Assembly (NCBI GenBank): GCA_905221605.1
Contig: CAJNDS010002268.1
Span: forward strand, 1,106,732 to 1,170,731
Reading direction: 5' to 3'
DNA length: 64,000 nt
DNA from: Symbiodinium natans
Lineage: Eukaryota > Sar > Dinophyceae > Suessiales > Symbiodiniaceae
Part shown: in pieces, positions 9,886 through 19,205 of the stretch
How the letters are laid out: every line of letters starts with the position of its first letter
Numbering within the stretch: the stretch's first letter is position 1
Translations under genes and position numbers: made by a program
The notes under the pieces: model-generated
What the model saw: only the letters and a program-made list of their open reading frames with translations
What the model was told of the DNA's origin: nothing
Database searches by the model: none

Positions 9886-12800
9886 TCAAGATGAGGGCAG
9901 GTGAGATGGCTCTTGCGCACGGACGCTGCCAGTTGCATCGGCAGAGTAGGAACCTCCAGTAAACGCTTGCGCGGCATTCACGGCTTGCTGAGTGGAAAGT
10001 TGCTGCAGGAGCTCGTTCATTTTATCCATCAGCTCTGAGATTTGCTTGCGCTGGGCTGCATTTTCATCTCTTAAATCTTGAAGCATACGATCACGCTCAT
10101 CGCGCTTAGGCGACAGCAATTCAACATCAACATCGTCATTGAAAGGGTTTTCAGTTTGCCAAATCATGGGTTCAGCAGCTGTTTGAATCCATTGTCTCTT
10201 ATTAGCTTGGCCTTGCCCAGTGAGGACGGCAGCAAAAGTGTGTTTTGACGCCGTGTTGCTGAAATTTGCTTTGTGTCTGCCTGTTTTGCATTGAGCATTC
10301 CATGAGCTGAAAGCATGAACTGCAGGCTGCGCTGGAATAGGCGCGCTGGTCAGAACAGCTTTTCTAGCGGCAGTGATGCGAAGCATTCGGCGCTCATATC
10401 CAAAATTGATTGGACATCCCCATACAGGCGGAGGCTTGTCAGCGCGCACTAACCAGGTGCAGGTACCACCTTTCCATCTTCTATCATTTTCCCGAACCGT
10501 AGCAATCCATCTGAGTTGTTTCAGAACTTCCTCAATGTCACGGAAATCCCATTCAGGACAACAGTTGTTAAGAAAATAGGCAGGTGATTCAGTACGTCCA
10601 AGTTGTTGTTTGACGTTTGCAATATTGTCGCATGATGCCCGAAGGGCCCATGTACCACGTAACTTAAACGCACCAAGGTGTTTGCCAGCAAATTGCTTCA
10701 AGACGCTGCAAACCTGAGGCTCTTCAAGAGGCGTTCCCTCATTTTTCAGCCAAACATGCTCCATGAGCTCACGAATGCTGCCAGGAGCATTGACCTGTAG
10801 CTTGCCAGGACCTGACATGGCAAGAAGACTTTCAGTGTACTTGTGAAGAATCCGCACCGACGCTTGAAAAGTACTTCCTTTCTGAGTTTTTGAAACTTCT
10901 TGCAGGTTCCAAAGATCAAGTAGGTCAACGTCATTGTTGCCAGAAATTTGTGAAATGATGCTTTTGAGCCAATGCTTAGCGGCAAGCGTCTTTTTCTGCT
11001 GAATTTCCAGTCGTGTTTGCGCGCTGGCACCATCATCGGTGAAAGTGAGGTATAAAACGGAAGTTTTTCCCACATCTGGCTTTTGAATGTTGACACGGGG
11101 CGCTTCCTTCATGTATGTCACCGGGACAGTAGTGAGCTGATGCAAATATGCTTGAACAGTGATGTTCTGCGTAAGTTCATTTTGAGTTCTAAGGACTTCA
11201 ACATACATTGGCTCAGGGTCTCCGAAACCAACTTGAAAAGGCTTGGGAGCAAGGACAGCAATTGGAAACTGTTTTCCAACCGATAACTCAGCATAGCTTC
11301 GAACAATGTCTTCTTTCTCAGTGAAATAGATGGCCCCATGTCCGTGCTGATATTCGTCAAACGGTTGAACATTCCAACCGTGAGGATCAAGTGCAAAAGT
11401 GGCAGCGTGGGAAGCACTTTTGCCTTTAGTAGAACCCTTACCTTTCCCATTAGTGAGGGTTTTTCCGCAGCTCTTGTAGCCATCTTCGCTGTGCTCAGCT
11501 TTGCTGGGAACCTCAGCTTTACCTTTACCTTTGGTTTGGCCTTTCTCATGTCCTCCTTTGCCTTTACCTTTTGAAACAGGCATTTGTTGAAAGGAGGAGG
11601 ATGTCGTTTGTGGCGCTGAGTCACGTTCAGGTTTAGGAATGGAAGGTGTGTGCAAAACTCCCATTCGTTTACCAGCAGCAGTGATGCAGGAGAGGAGTTG
11701 CTTCGTATCGCTAGTTCTGTGAATCTTTTGTAACAGACGATTGTCAGACAGAAGAAGCATGCGCACTTGTTTCGGAGCCATGCCGTGATCGATGTGTTTG
11801 AGCTTCTGAACCATTTTACTAACATCTGCCTTGGAAGGCAGGAAGTCATCCTGCTCACTAGCTCCGCCTTCAAACGCATGCGGCATGTCGGCATTGTCTT
11901 CGTGGGCATACCAAAGACTATTCAGTGACGGATGAGTTGAATCATCGGAGAATCTACTCAGCTCGCTTAAGGTGGGGCGTGCATAAAGTGATCGCATGAC
12001 TTCACTAGGCACTTGGTGTGATAAGAAACTGTTGACGTCAGAAGAGTCGTCAACCTGACCTCTATATCTGGCAGGGTGCAGATGGCCATCACTATCCAGA
12101 CTCCACTCATCCCAAAAGCGAGAAGAAGAACTATGTGCGAGCGGATCAATGGACATTAAAACTTCAGGCGCAAATCGACTAGCAGTGGAGCTGAAAGCAC
12201 GCAGACTGTCGTAGGAAAGAGCATAGCGCGAGCACTGAAGTGGCAAGAACGGCGCGCGACGCAAGGCTGACCATTGAGACTCTTCAGTGTTGGAGTCTGT
12301 GCACTGTCTGTTATCGTGCAGAAATAATTGTATGCTTTCAGCTTCACTGCTGGTGTTTCGAGGCAGAGGCTCCTCCGTGAAAGATTCAGGCTGACATTGA
12401 ACCAAGTGCTGCAGTTCAGAATCAGAAGGTTCTAAAACCCGCCGACGCTTTACAGGAAGTGCTTCGTGTGGCCACGCGTGCGTGCAATGAGCATTGTCAG
12501 CATCGCAAACATCATCCTCATCATTTTCATCATCAAGCACAGTAGTTGGTACGCATGAATCGCCAGAGCTCGCGGGCAGAGGGGATCCAAGTTGAGCACC
12601 CATCCAGCTAGGAGTAGTTTGTATTCGATCCAAGCTGCGATTGCTCAATAAGAGTTGAGGGAAGTCTTCGAGACTAACCTCTTCTTCCTGAACCTGTATA
12701 GGACTAAACTCGTGAAATAGCTGACCTGCAAATGAGGGAAGAACCTCATCGGTGTATTGCGGGGGGTCCATTCCTCCTGCAAAACTTCGATTGTTATCAA

Positions 12801-15800
12801 ACCCTCCTTTGAGAAGAAGAACTTCAAAACTCCAGCAAGTTTCGGCCGTCTTAAGCATGTCATCTCTCTGTGGCAGCGGGCATGCGTGCGCGAAGTCATC
12901 ATTGCAGCGGTTCCTTACCGAGATAACTGATTTCACGCGCTGATGGTGTTCCAAAACGTTAGAACAAGAATGAGCTGTCTGATTGGGGTGGCGCAAGAAA
13001 AGAAGAACGGCGTGCAATAAAGGCCAAAGGCCACGAAAGGCCCGGTTAGGTTGAGAACATTCTTTCCTGCGGCAAGTTGACTGTCGGCAAACAAGGTGGC
13101 TGAACCGAAAAACCGTTTTTGTGTTGGTGCTGGTGTTGAAAATTGCTGGGATACCATGAGCAAAACGGCATCGCAAAGGGAAAGACTGCCAAGCAGCAAG
13201 AACCCCACAACAAATCAAAGAATAATAAAACCCAAGAAGGGAGTTCATGCAAGATTGACACGAAGTACCCAACCGAAGGAGTTTGTCAGTGATACACCCC
13301 ATACCGGTCCAGATGCCAAGTCCTGTCGATGGCGCTTGAGACCCATCATCAAAGAACGCTGACAAGTTCTGCTTACTGGGGGATAACGGGCTTAGCTGAT
13401 CAGGAAACGAAAGTTTGTTTTTCTGCGGCTCGTCACTTTTAAGGGATGTCTGGTCTTGCTTATCGGGGTATGAAAGGCCCAACTGTAAAATCGTTTTTGC
13501 CCTGGTGCTGGTGCTGAAAATTGCTGAGATACCAAGTCCTGTCGACGGCGCTTGAGACCCATCATCAAAGAACGCTGACAAGTTCTGCTTATTGGGGGAT
13601 ACCGGGCGTAGCTTCCCTGGAAACGCAAGTCTGTTTTTCTGCGGCTCGTCACTCCCAAGGCATTTCAGGTTTTGCTTCTCGGGGGGTGAAAGGCCCGACT
13701 GTAAAATCGTTTTTGTGCAGTTGCTGGTGCTGAAAATTGCTGAGCTACAACGAGCAAAATAGCATCGCAAAGGGAAAGCCTGCCAAGCAGCAAGAATCCC
13801 ACAACAAATCAAAGAACAAGCAAACCCAAGAAGGGAGTTCACGCAAGACTGACACGAAGTACCCAACCGAAGTAGTTTGCCAGTGATACGCCCCATACCG
13901 GTCCAAATGCCAAGTCCTGTCGATGGCGCTTGAGACCCATCATCAAAGAACACTGACAAGTTCTGCTTATTGGGGGAAAACGGGCTTAGCTTATCAGGAA
14001 ACGCAATCCTGCTTTTCTGCAGTTCGTCTCTCCCAGGAACATAGGTTGATGTTAGGTCTTGCTTATCGGGGGGTGACAGGCTTTGCTTTTTAGGGGGGGA
14101 ATGCCCAACATTCTTTGCGCCAGAGGACAGTGCAGATGTGCATTGGTCTCGGGAAAGAGTACCATGTTCGTTCACTTGCTTTGTAGCCTCAACTTTACCA
14201 TGCAAAGCAGCGGTGCATCGGTCTGTGTAATCCTGACGCATCTGAGTACGCAGTTCCTCTGCCAGTTGCTGTACATACCTAAGGTATGGGCGCGGCGGAT
14301 TGTGAAACAAGACATTGCACTCTTGGCATTGTCCAGCACACGTGGTTTCAGCCCAAGAGTGCCGTGCTAAATGACGAACTTCTACACGATGGTTGGGCAG
14401 CAGGATAGCAGCAAGATCTTGCGCTACCTTGGACGCAAACGTAGACCTGTGTCTGCCTGACTTACACTGAAAGACAAGGACTGCAGCGGGCAACCGTAGA
14501 CAGTTCATGAATCCATCCTTTACTGCCTTTGTGAAATCAGGTTTGGCGCTCAAACGACGGGCTGTTTCGGTATGCCATCCTAAGTGTGCAAGAAGTGAAC
14601 GATCTAGGCCCGGGTCATAAATGTGCTGAAGGTCAACCAGCACGGTAGCTGCGTCATTCTGGATGTCTCTTGGGCGCGTCCATGCATACCTGACACCACA
14701 TGAGGCAATAGCCAAATATTGGTTGGCAAAAGGACTCGCTGGCGGAATCACAGCAGGCTTGGCTTTGGGCATCTCCACTGGCTTTGACGTTGTCGCAGCT
14801 TTTGCTGTAGGATCAGCAATTGGATTCGGAGCTCTTCTCGGTCTCATTGGCGGGGTTGGCGGTCGTCTGAAGTGCGGGGGTGGGTATGGCGGCTCCTTCG
14901 GTGTAGGAATCAAGCCAGGAACCTTTGCTACCGGAACAGCCGGACCAATTGGCTTCGCAGTCAGAATTGGTTTGGGCGTCACAACAGCTCCTCCAGAAAA
15001 AGCTTTTGGCACATTACAGGATGTACGAGCTTTTGCGACTCTTTGTATCTGCTCAGCGAGTGATGCTGCAGACCTAGTCTTTGGCGATGTTGAGCTGGCC
15101 ACTCCGGCTGGCTTATATCCGACCATGTTGGGAGGTGAAACTTCGCAATTTGGATGCACAATGGTGTGAAGGTTGCCCTTCCGACTGTGTGTGTGCAGCA
15201 AAGTCAAATTTGCTTGCCAAGTGTCATTTCGCTTCGATTTTTTCCTCACATGTTTGGCTGAGCTTGCAATGTAACTATTTTCCGCAGTTTTTCCAAAACT
15301 GTGTCTGAAAATAGTGGGCCATTGTGGGTAGCTGTCAATAGGGATGGATGTAAATTGCTTGAGGCTACTAGATTGCCAGTTGGTGTCCTTCATAACATGC
15401 TTGAAAGCAAAATTTGTTGGGATGCTATAATGCTGGCGCTGAAAGTGAAGCAAAATTGCTTTGCTGCTTGCAGCCGAGTGAGAGCCGAAAGTGCAACAAC
15501 GGATCACATGCCCTCCAGAGCATACCAGGACGGGACGTTGAAGATATGAAGCAATCCCCTGCAGAGCAATTATGTTACCCCAAGCGTTTCTACGCGCAAG
15601 TCTGTTTACCTCAAACAGTAAGTTCGGGTCCTGCGCTTCAGAAGCTTTAGTCCTCATGTGCTTAATGACACTGCGTTTGAGGCTAAACCACTTGCAATTC
15701 GTTTGCTTAGCTGCAGCCCTCCATAAGCAATTCCCATCACCAAGGATTTTATAGAGATGTAGGGGAGTGAGGTCAGTTTGCGCAAAGCAGTCAACATAAA

Positions 15801-16701
15801 CCCCAAAGTGCAAAAGCCTATCATTGTCAGTCATACTGCGGGAAAGCTTGCAAGCTTTTCGAAGCTTGTTCTTGCTAGGCTTGCGAAGACAACTTGCACT
15901 ATTCCAGACACCAATACCTGGAGCATCGCAATGTCCAATGAACCTAGCAAGAAGCACCAATCCAAAGCAGAATCCGCAGCGAAGAAGGAAACGGAAGGGC
16001 CCACCCAAAGTCACACTGCAGTCACGTGCACATCTCCTGGAATGACACATGCCAAGAGAACATATCTTTTCCCTACTTGCCCATGATAACTGCAAGATTA
16101 GGTCAAAGACACATGACCAAAGGAGACAGGTCAAAATGACAACTGGTATGTCGTACATCATTCTTGTACAATCATTGACCCACACATTCATCACATGCAT
16201 AGTGCTCGTGCTTTTACTGATGAGAAAATGTGCGTATTGCTGTGAAAATGCTTCACCGTGCTGCGCAAAGGTGTCAACAAATTTGTGCAGCGCGCGAGTT
16301 TTTGATGTTTCTTGCAAGAAACCATCAAGGGAATGCAACGGAATTATACTCCATACAAGGAGATCGTGGATGCATAGAAAAGCTTTTGTTTCTAGATCCC
16401 GGAACGTCAGCATGAACAGCTGCTCAGACGCATCATGCAGCTGGTCTCGTGTAGAGGTCACGACCTCTGTTCCATTTTTCAAGCAGTTTGCAAGGCATGC
16501 ATATTTAGTATGAAGATTTGGGCGAATTAGGGAGGCATTTGGCATTGCGTAGTCGTGAATGGCTAGGTAAGGGCAGCGCTGCCCTACACCTAGCTCATTG
16601 TGTGGCAACAAACTGGCATAGGTAAACCCACACCAGATGAGGCATAGCAGGCTAACCAACGTTAGGCATACATGGGACTCCGATTTGTAATCCCCCGCCA
16701 T
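9886..16701 (-). CDS. LINE ORF1: OTU protease and RNA-binding polyprotein
   Basis: The first ATG in frame is at 16,701, giving about 2,271 residues that end in TGA. Hydrophobic segments lie near residues 11-32, 185-205 and 239-257. An OTU-type cysteine protease signature follows near residues 318-430 (GDGNCLWRA with the Cys, later a HFQRQHYSI stretch with the His). After a Pro/Lys-rich linker a CX5R loop, CKSGRHRS, lies near residue 745. Three related repeats with SPNKQNLSAFFDDGSQAP span about residues 880-1,205, and two of them carry an extra hydrophobic module. A GKGKGGHEKGQTKGKGK tract near 1,710 suggests RNA binding, and a coiled coil lies near 2,194-2,240. The role is inferred to be RNP formation and polyprotein processing. 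Confidence 0.8.
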   Translation of the reverse strand: MAGDYKSESHVCLTLVSLLCLIWCGFTYASLLPHNELGVGQRCPYLAIHDYAMPNASLIRPNLHTKYACLANCLKNGTEVVTSTRDQLHDASEQLFMLTFRDLETKAFLCIHDLLVWSIIPLHSLDGFLQETSKTRALHKFVDTFAQHGEAFSQQYAHFLISKSTSTMHVMNVWVNDCTRMMYDIPVVILTCLLWSCVFDLILQLSWASREKICSLGMCHSRRCARDCSVTLGGPFRFLLRCGFCFGLVLLARFIGHCDAPGIGVWNSASCLRKPSKNKLRKACKLSRSMTDNDRLLHFGVYVDCFAQTDLTPLHLYKILGDGNCLWRAAAKQTNCKWFSLKRSVIKHMRTKASEAQDPNLLFEVNRLARRNAWGNIIALQGIASYLQRPVLVCSGGHVIRCCTFGSHSAASSKAILLHFQRQHYSIPTNFAFKHVMKDTNWQSSSLKQFTSIPIDSYPQWPTIFRHSFGKTAENSYIASSAKHVRKKSKRNDTWQANLTLLHTHSRKGNLHTIVHPNCEVSPPNMVGYKPAGVASSTSPKTRSAASLAEQIQRVAKARTSCNVPKAFSGGAVVTPKPILTAKPIGPAVPVAKVPGLIPTPKEPPYPPPHFRRPPTPPMRPRRAPNPIADPTAKAATTSKPVEMPKAKPAVIPPASPFANQYLAIASCGVRYAWTRPRDIQNDAATVLVDLQHIYDPGLDRSLLAHLGWHTETARRLSAKPDFTKAVKDGFMNCLRLPAAVLVFQCKSGRHRSTFASKVAQDLAAILLPNHRVEVRHLARHSWAETTCAGQCQECNVLFHNPPRPYLRYVQQLAEELRTQMRQDYTDRCTAALHGKVEATKQVNEHGTLSRDQCTSALSSGAKNVGHSPPKKQSLSPPDKQDLTSTYVPGRDELQKSRIAFPDKLSPFSPNKQNLSVFFDDGSQAPSTGLGIWTGMGRITGKLLRLGTSCQSCVNSLLGFACSLICCGILAAWQAFPLRCYFARCSSAIFSTSNCTKTILQSGLSPPEKQNLKCLGSDEPQKNRLAFPGKLRPVSPNKQNLSAFFDDGSQAPSTGLGISAIFSTSTRAKTILQLGLSYPDKQDQTSLKSDEPQKNKLSFPDQLSPLSPSKQNLSAFFDDGSQAPSTGLGIWTGMGCITDKLLRLGTSCQSCMNSLLGFYYSLICCGVLAAWQSFPLRCRFAHGIPAIFNTSTNTKTVFRFSHLVCRQSTCRRKECSQPNRAFRGLWPLLHAVLLFLRHPNQTAHSCSNVLEHHQRVKSVISVRNRCNDDFAHACPLPQRDDMLKTAETCWSFEVLLLKGGFDNNRSFAGGMDPPQYTDEVLPSFAGQLFHEFSPIQVQEEEVSLEDFPQLLLSNRSLDRIQTTPSWMGAQLGSPLPASSGDSCVPTTVLDDENDEDDVCDADNAHCTHAWPHEALPVKRRRVLEPSDSELQHLVQCQPESFTEEPLPRNTSSEAESIQLFLHDNRQCTDSNTEESQWSALRRAPFLPLQCSRYALSYDSLRAFSSTASRFAPEVLMSIDPLAHSSSSRFWDEWSLDSDGHLHPARYRGQVDDSSDVNSFLSHQVPSEVMRSLYARPTLSELSRFSDDSTHPSLNSLWYAHEDNADMPHAFEGGASEQDDFLPSKADVSKMVQKLKHIDHGMAPKQVRMLLLSDNRLLQKIHRTSDTKQLLSCITAAGKRMGVLHTPSIPKPERDSAPQTTSSSFQQMPVSKGKGKGGHEKGQTKGKGKAEVPSKAEHSEDGYKSCGKTLTNGKGKGSTKGKSASHAATFALDPHGWNVQPFDEYQHGHGAIYFTEKEDIVRSYAELSVGKQFPIAVLAPKPFQVGFGDPEPMYVEVLRTQNELTQNITVQAYLHQLTTVPVTYMKEAPRVNIQKPDVGKTSVLYLTFTDDGASAQTRLEIQQKKTLAAKHWLKSIISQISGNNDVDLLDLWNLQEVSKTQKGSTFQASVRILHKYTESLLAMSGPGKLQVNAPGSIRELMEHVWLKNEGTPLEEPQVCSVLKQFAGKHLGAFKLRGTWALRASCDNIANVKQQLGRTESPAYFLNNCCPEWDFRDIEEVLKQLRWIATVRENDRRWKGGTCTWLVRADKPPPVWGCPINFGYERRMLRITAARKAVLTSAPIPAQPAVHAFSSWNAQCKTGRHKANFSNTASKHTFAAVLTGQGQANKRQWIQTAAEPMIWQTENPFNDDVDVELLSPKRDERDRMLQDLRDENAAQRKQISELMDKMNELLQQLSTQQAVNAAQAFTGGSYSADATGSVRAQEPSHLPSS
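13090..14060 (-). repeat. Internal coding repeats in LINE ORF1
   Basis: A unit of about 330 bp occurs twice (roughly 13,108-13,440 and 13,700-14,040), with a shortened copy between them (about 13,485-13,660) that lacks the hydrophobic module. The units keep the frame and are similar at the DNA level, so the duplication is recent relative to the rest of the ORF. Confidence 0.75.
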
Positions 16702-16780
16702 GGCACCCCCCACAAGGAGCAACCACAAAACGGAAGACTAGCGGCCCAACCCTCGAGAAGGACGAAGCCCACCTTGAGCC

Positions 16781-16799
16781 AGAACAGGGTTTTGGGGGT
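16781..16799. repeat. LINE target-site duplication, 5' side
   Basis: An exact second copy of the 19-bp sequence at 5,084-5,102. The flank beyond it continues the interrupted host repeat. Confidence 0.85.
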
Positions 16800-16862
16800 G
16801 ATTATTATACAACTATAAAGGGACGCTGAGGGGATCGTTTTAGTAATTATTCCGACCCCTAT
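16800..16862. mobile_element. Right half of fold-back family 8, split by LINE
   Basis: This segment together with the sequence left of 5,102 aligns with uninterrupted copies at 61,695-61,790 and 24,485-24,562. All three share AATAA(T/C)TAGAA or a near variant, a G run, and a GACCCCTAT or similar end. It is the host sequence into which the LINE inserted. Confidence 0.6.
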
Positions 16863-17106
16863 ACTACATTCGGAGCCCAATACCCCTATCAAGGAGCACA
16901 CCTTAAATGACACTAGTCTTTATTTGATAGGTGGTAAGGCATGCTCTTTAAGAATATGCCGCAATTCATAATCACATGTCTATATCGTTTAGCGCATGCT
17001 CCTGAAATAAGGAGTGTACCTTCATGAGAAGAACCCCTATGCTTTGGTTTAGAGTCTGTTACTGTCTTGGAATCTCTGAGCAATCAAGCTCCACAAGCGC
17101 TTACAT

Positions 17107-17430
17107 AGACCCTGCCTAAACTCCAAACCCTGAACCCTAAACCCTAAACTCCAACCCTAAACCCTAAACCCTAAACCCTAAACCCTAAACCTAGGGTCAA
17201 CCTGCCTGGCTAAGTTTGGCACAGCCTGACCCTGACTGAACCATGAGGCCCCCAAAGAGTTTGCCGCAAGACGCAGTAGTGCTTTCGGGTCAGGCCTTAC
17301 GCATGTCGAATGGGTTTAGGGTTTAGGGTTTAGGGTTTAGGGTTTAGGGCTTAGGGCTTAGGGCTTAGGGTTTAGGGTTTAGGGTTTAGAGTTGAGGGTT
17401 TAGGGTTTAGGGTGTAGGGTGTAATTAGGG
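17107..17430. repeat. CCCTAAA array, island, TTTAGGG array
   Basis: About 80 bp of CCCTAAA units and about 110 bp of TTTAGGG units (with CTTAGGG and GAGTTTA variants) flank a 120-bp island at 17,190-17,310. The island is open in more than one frame and I do not call it coding. Confidence 0.85.
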
Positions 17431-17530
17431 TTTAGGGCTCCAGACGGTCCCTTTCTTAGAGGGTTCCAAAGTACGGGCCCTTGGGTATATGTAAGCGGTA
17501 TACAAGAGTTACCAAACAAAGGGCCAATTC

Positions 17531-17661
17531 CCCAAAGAGCCCAATACCCCTCAAATAAGGCATATACCTTAAATCATATTAAGGATCCCTATCTGTGTAT
17601 ATATATATATATATATACACTCAAGGTACATTCCTTAGTTAAGGGGTTTGGGCTCTTTGGG
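17531..17661. mobile_element. Fold-back element, family 2
   Basis: Termini CCCAAAGAGCCCAATACCCC and GGGTTTGGGCTCTTTGGG are inverted. The interior has an (AT)n run at the apex. It is a second full copy of the element at 3,426-3,548, and its interior ACCTTAAAT and AGGTACATTCCTTA match that copy. Confidence 0.8.
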
Positions 17662-17734
17662 CACGGGGCCACCCTCTATACTTTAAGGAATATTCCTCAA
17701 TTGAGGGGTATTGGGCTCTCTGGGTTCTAAAAAA

Positions 17735-17805
17735 ACTAAATTACTATTCCCTGTTGTGATTAAGTACCCTTAAAAAAGTAAAATTGTTACCCGACTATGA
17801 CAGAG
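17735..17805. mobile_element. Fold-back family 7, partial
   Basis: The segment TAAGTACCCTTAAAAAAGTA followed by TGTTACCCGACTATGAC matches one half of the element that forms the first intron of the 49.8-kb gene. The other end is missing here. Confidence 0.55.
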
Positions 17806-18930
17806 AAATTCTGAAGGGCCCTTGCAACTGCCTTCGGATTATATGCGTAGCATACAGAAATGCTACGACATGCGCAGGCCGTGCTAAACCTCAGACCCTA
17901 AACCCTAAACCCGAAACCCTAAACCCTAGGCGACCTCGACCACCCCCAAAACCGCACCTGCAGCACTTCATCCCGGCGATGCTGTCGCGCGGCCGGGCTG
18001 GCAACTACCAGGGCCTCTTCCGGGCATGGGGGGGGTTTAGGGTTTAGGGTTTAGGGTTTAGGGTGTAGGGTTTAGGGTTTAGGGGTTTAGGGGTTTAGGG
18101 TTTAGGGTTTAGGGTTTAGGGTTCAGGGTTTAGGGTTTAGGGTTTAGGGTTTCGGGCCGGTTTGAAGATCCTCAGAGATAGCTCCATCAACCCGACAAGG
18201 ATGCGAAGCTGGTCTGTGTCATATCACGAAGCCTACTATTTGCTGAAGAACACCAAAAGAACAAAAACAAAATATTAATCCCCATATTACCCTTAAGAAG
18301 GAACATATGTTCTTTTCTATTTTTTCGGGGTTCTTAAGCAATTCGTAGAAACATGAAGTTCAACTAAACCAAAAATCTGGCGGATAGAGGACCCAGCGAG
18401 CCCCAATACCTCTGAATTAAGGCGGGTAGTGTACCGTAATTCATCAGAGTGATCCCTATGACCCTATAAAGTTACAGGTCTCACTCTTCACATAAACCCT
18501 AAACCCTGAACCCTGAACCCTAAACCCTAGCCCGAAACCCCAAACCCCAAACCCTAAAACCTAAACCCTAAACCCTAAACCATAAGTAAGGCACTCTAGA
18601 GACTTCAGGATGTTAGCTTGGTTGTGGCTCGCTTCAGGAAGCTGCACGTGGAATCCTGCTATGTAGGGCTTCGGTCTTAGCAGAGTTGCTTGGGGTTTAG
18701 GGTTTAGGGTCTAGGGTTTAGGGTTTAGGGCTTAGGGCTTAGGGCTGAGGGCTTAGGGTTTAAGGCTTACATCATTAAGGGCATCCATTGGGGTCTCCGC
18801 TTACATGGTAAGGACAGTCCTGGGTGGGGCAAGCGCCCGCATGAAAGGTTGCCGCGCTCTGCGACACCACCGGGCTCGGTGCTTTGTGTAGGATTTCGCA
18901 AGGGGTCTGCTAAACCCTAAACCCTAAACC
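17806..18930. other. Intronic repeats and unexplained GC-rich islands
   Basis: This stretch holds telomere-like arrays at about 18,029-18,155 and 18,490-18,590, a family-4 fold-back, and islands at 17,925-18,026, 18,590-18,695 and 18,780-18,905. The first island reads better on the plus strand (HFIPAMLSRGRAGNYQGLF) and the others are open on minus. One of them may carry the exon missing between 19,206 and 5,045, but none matches convincingly. Confidence 0.5.
18232..18350. mobile_element. Fold-back element, family 4
   Basis: Ends CTACTATTTGCTGAAGAAC and GTTCTTAAGCAATTCGTAG are inverted. The interior carries AACAAAAACAAAATA and a TATTACCCTTAAGAAGGAA core. Related copies are at 41,749-41,855, 46,740-46,850 and 58,262-58,345. 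Confidence 0.8.
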
Positions 18931-18943
18931 TCAAACCCTGCGG

Positions 18944-19147
18944 TTTGGGTGTGGGTCAGACTGATATGTGACAGATGATTGAGGCTTTGTCCAGGATCCC
19001 CACGCACCCCTGAATTCAGAATGCCAAGGGACTTAACAAGGTATATTTGGGTGTGGGTCGGACTGATATGTGACAGATGATTGAGGCTTTGTCCAGGATC
19101 CCCACGCACCCCTGAATTCAGAATGCCAAGGGACTTAACAAGGTATA
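18944..19147. repeat. Two-copy 102-bp tandem duplication
   Basis: Two nearly identical 102-bp units start about 60 bp after the donor of the exon at 19,206-19,298, inside the intron. They share GATTGAGGCTTTGTCCAGGA and differ at only a few positions, so the duplication is recent. Because 102 is a multiple of three, an ORF runs through both units by chance. Confidence 0.85.
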
Positions 19148-19205
19148 CAGAGGGCTTATATAGGGGAACCAGACTAAGGTCCCTTCTAGGGGTCCCTCCT
19201 GTTAC

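Larger units (their letters stand above)
5103..16780 (-). mobile_element. Full-length APE-type LINE retrotransposon
   Basis: This 11.7-kb non-LTR element lies in sense orientation within the last intron of the SPIN90-like gene. It has a 19-bp target-site duplication, a short 5' leader, a giant ORF1 region, an endonuclease-reverse transcriptase region in the same frame, and a 3' tail of about 80 nt without poly(A). Unlike its surroundings it contains no telomere-like arrays and has lower GC, consistent with a recent insertion. Sequences resembling the uninterrupted target occur at 24,485-24,562 and 61,695-61,790, so it landed in a repeated element. It appears intact apart from one in-frame TGA. 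Confidence 0.85.

Noticed and set aside
9330-9977. 215-codon minus-strand ORF overlapping the ORF1/ORF2 junction
   Set aside because: It is in a different frame from the continuous ORF1-ORF2 frame, which carries the endonuclease motifs. Its Leu-rich composition is that of a shadow frame.
14663-15169. Plus-strand ORF of 168 codons, Gly/Ala-rich
   Set aside because: It is antisense to the Pro/Lys-rich linker of LINE ORF1, whose frame is far longer and carries recognisable motifs.
5182-16701. LTR retrotransposon or virus-like element
   Set aside because: There are no long terminal repeats, integrase or gag-protease arrangement. The endonuclease is APE-type and the flanks are a 19-bp target duplication, which fits a LINE.
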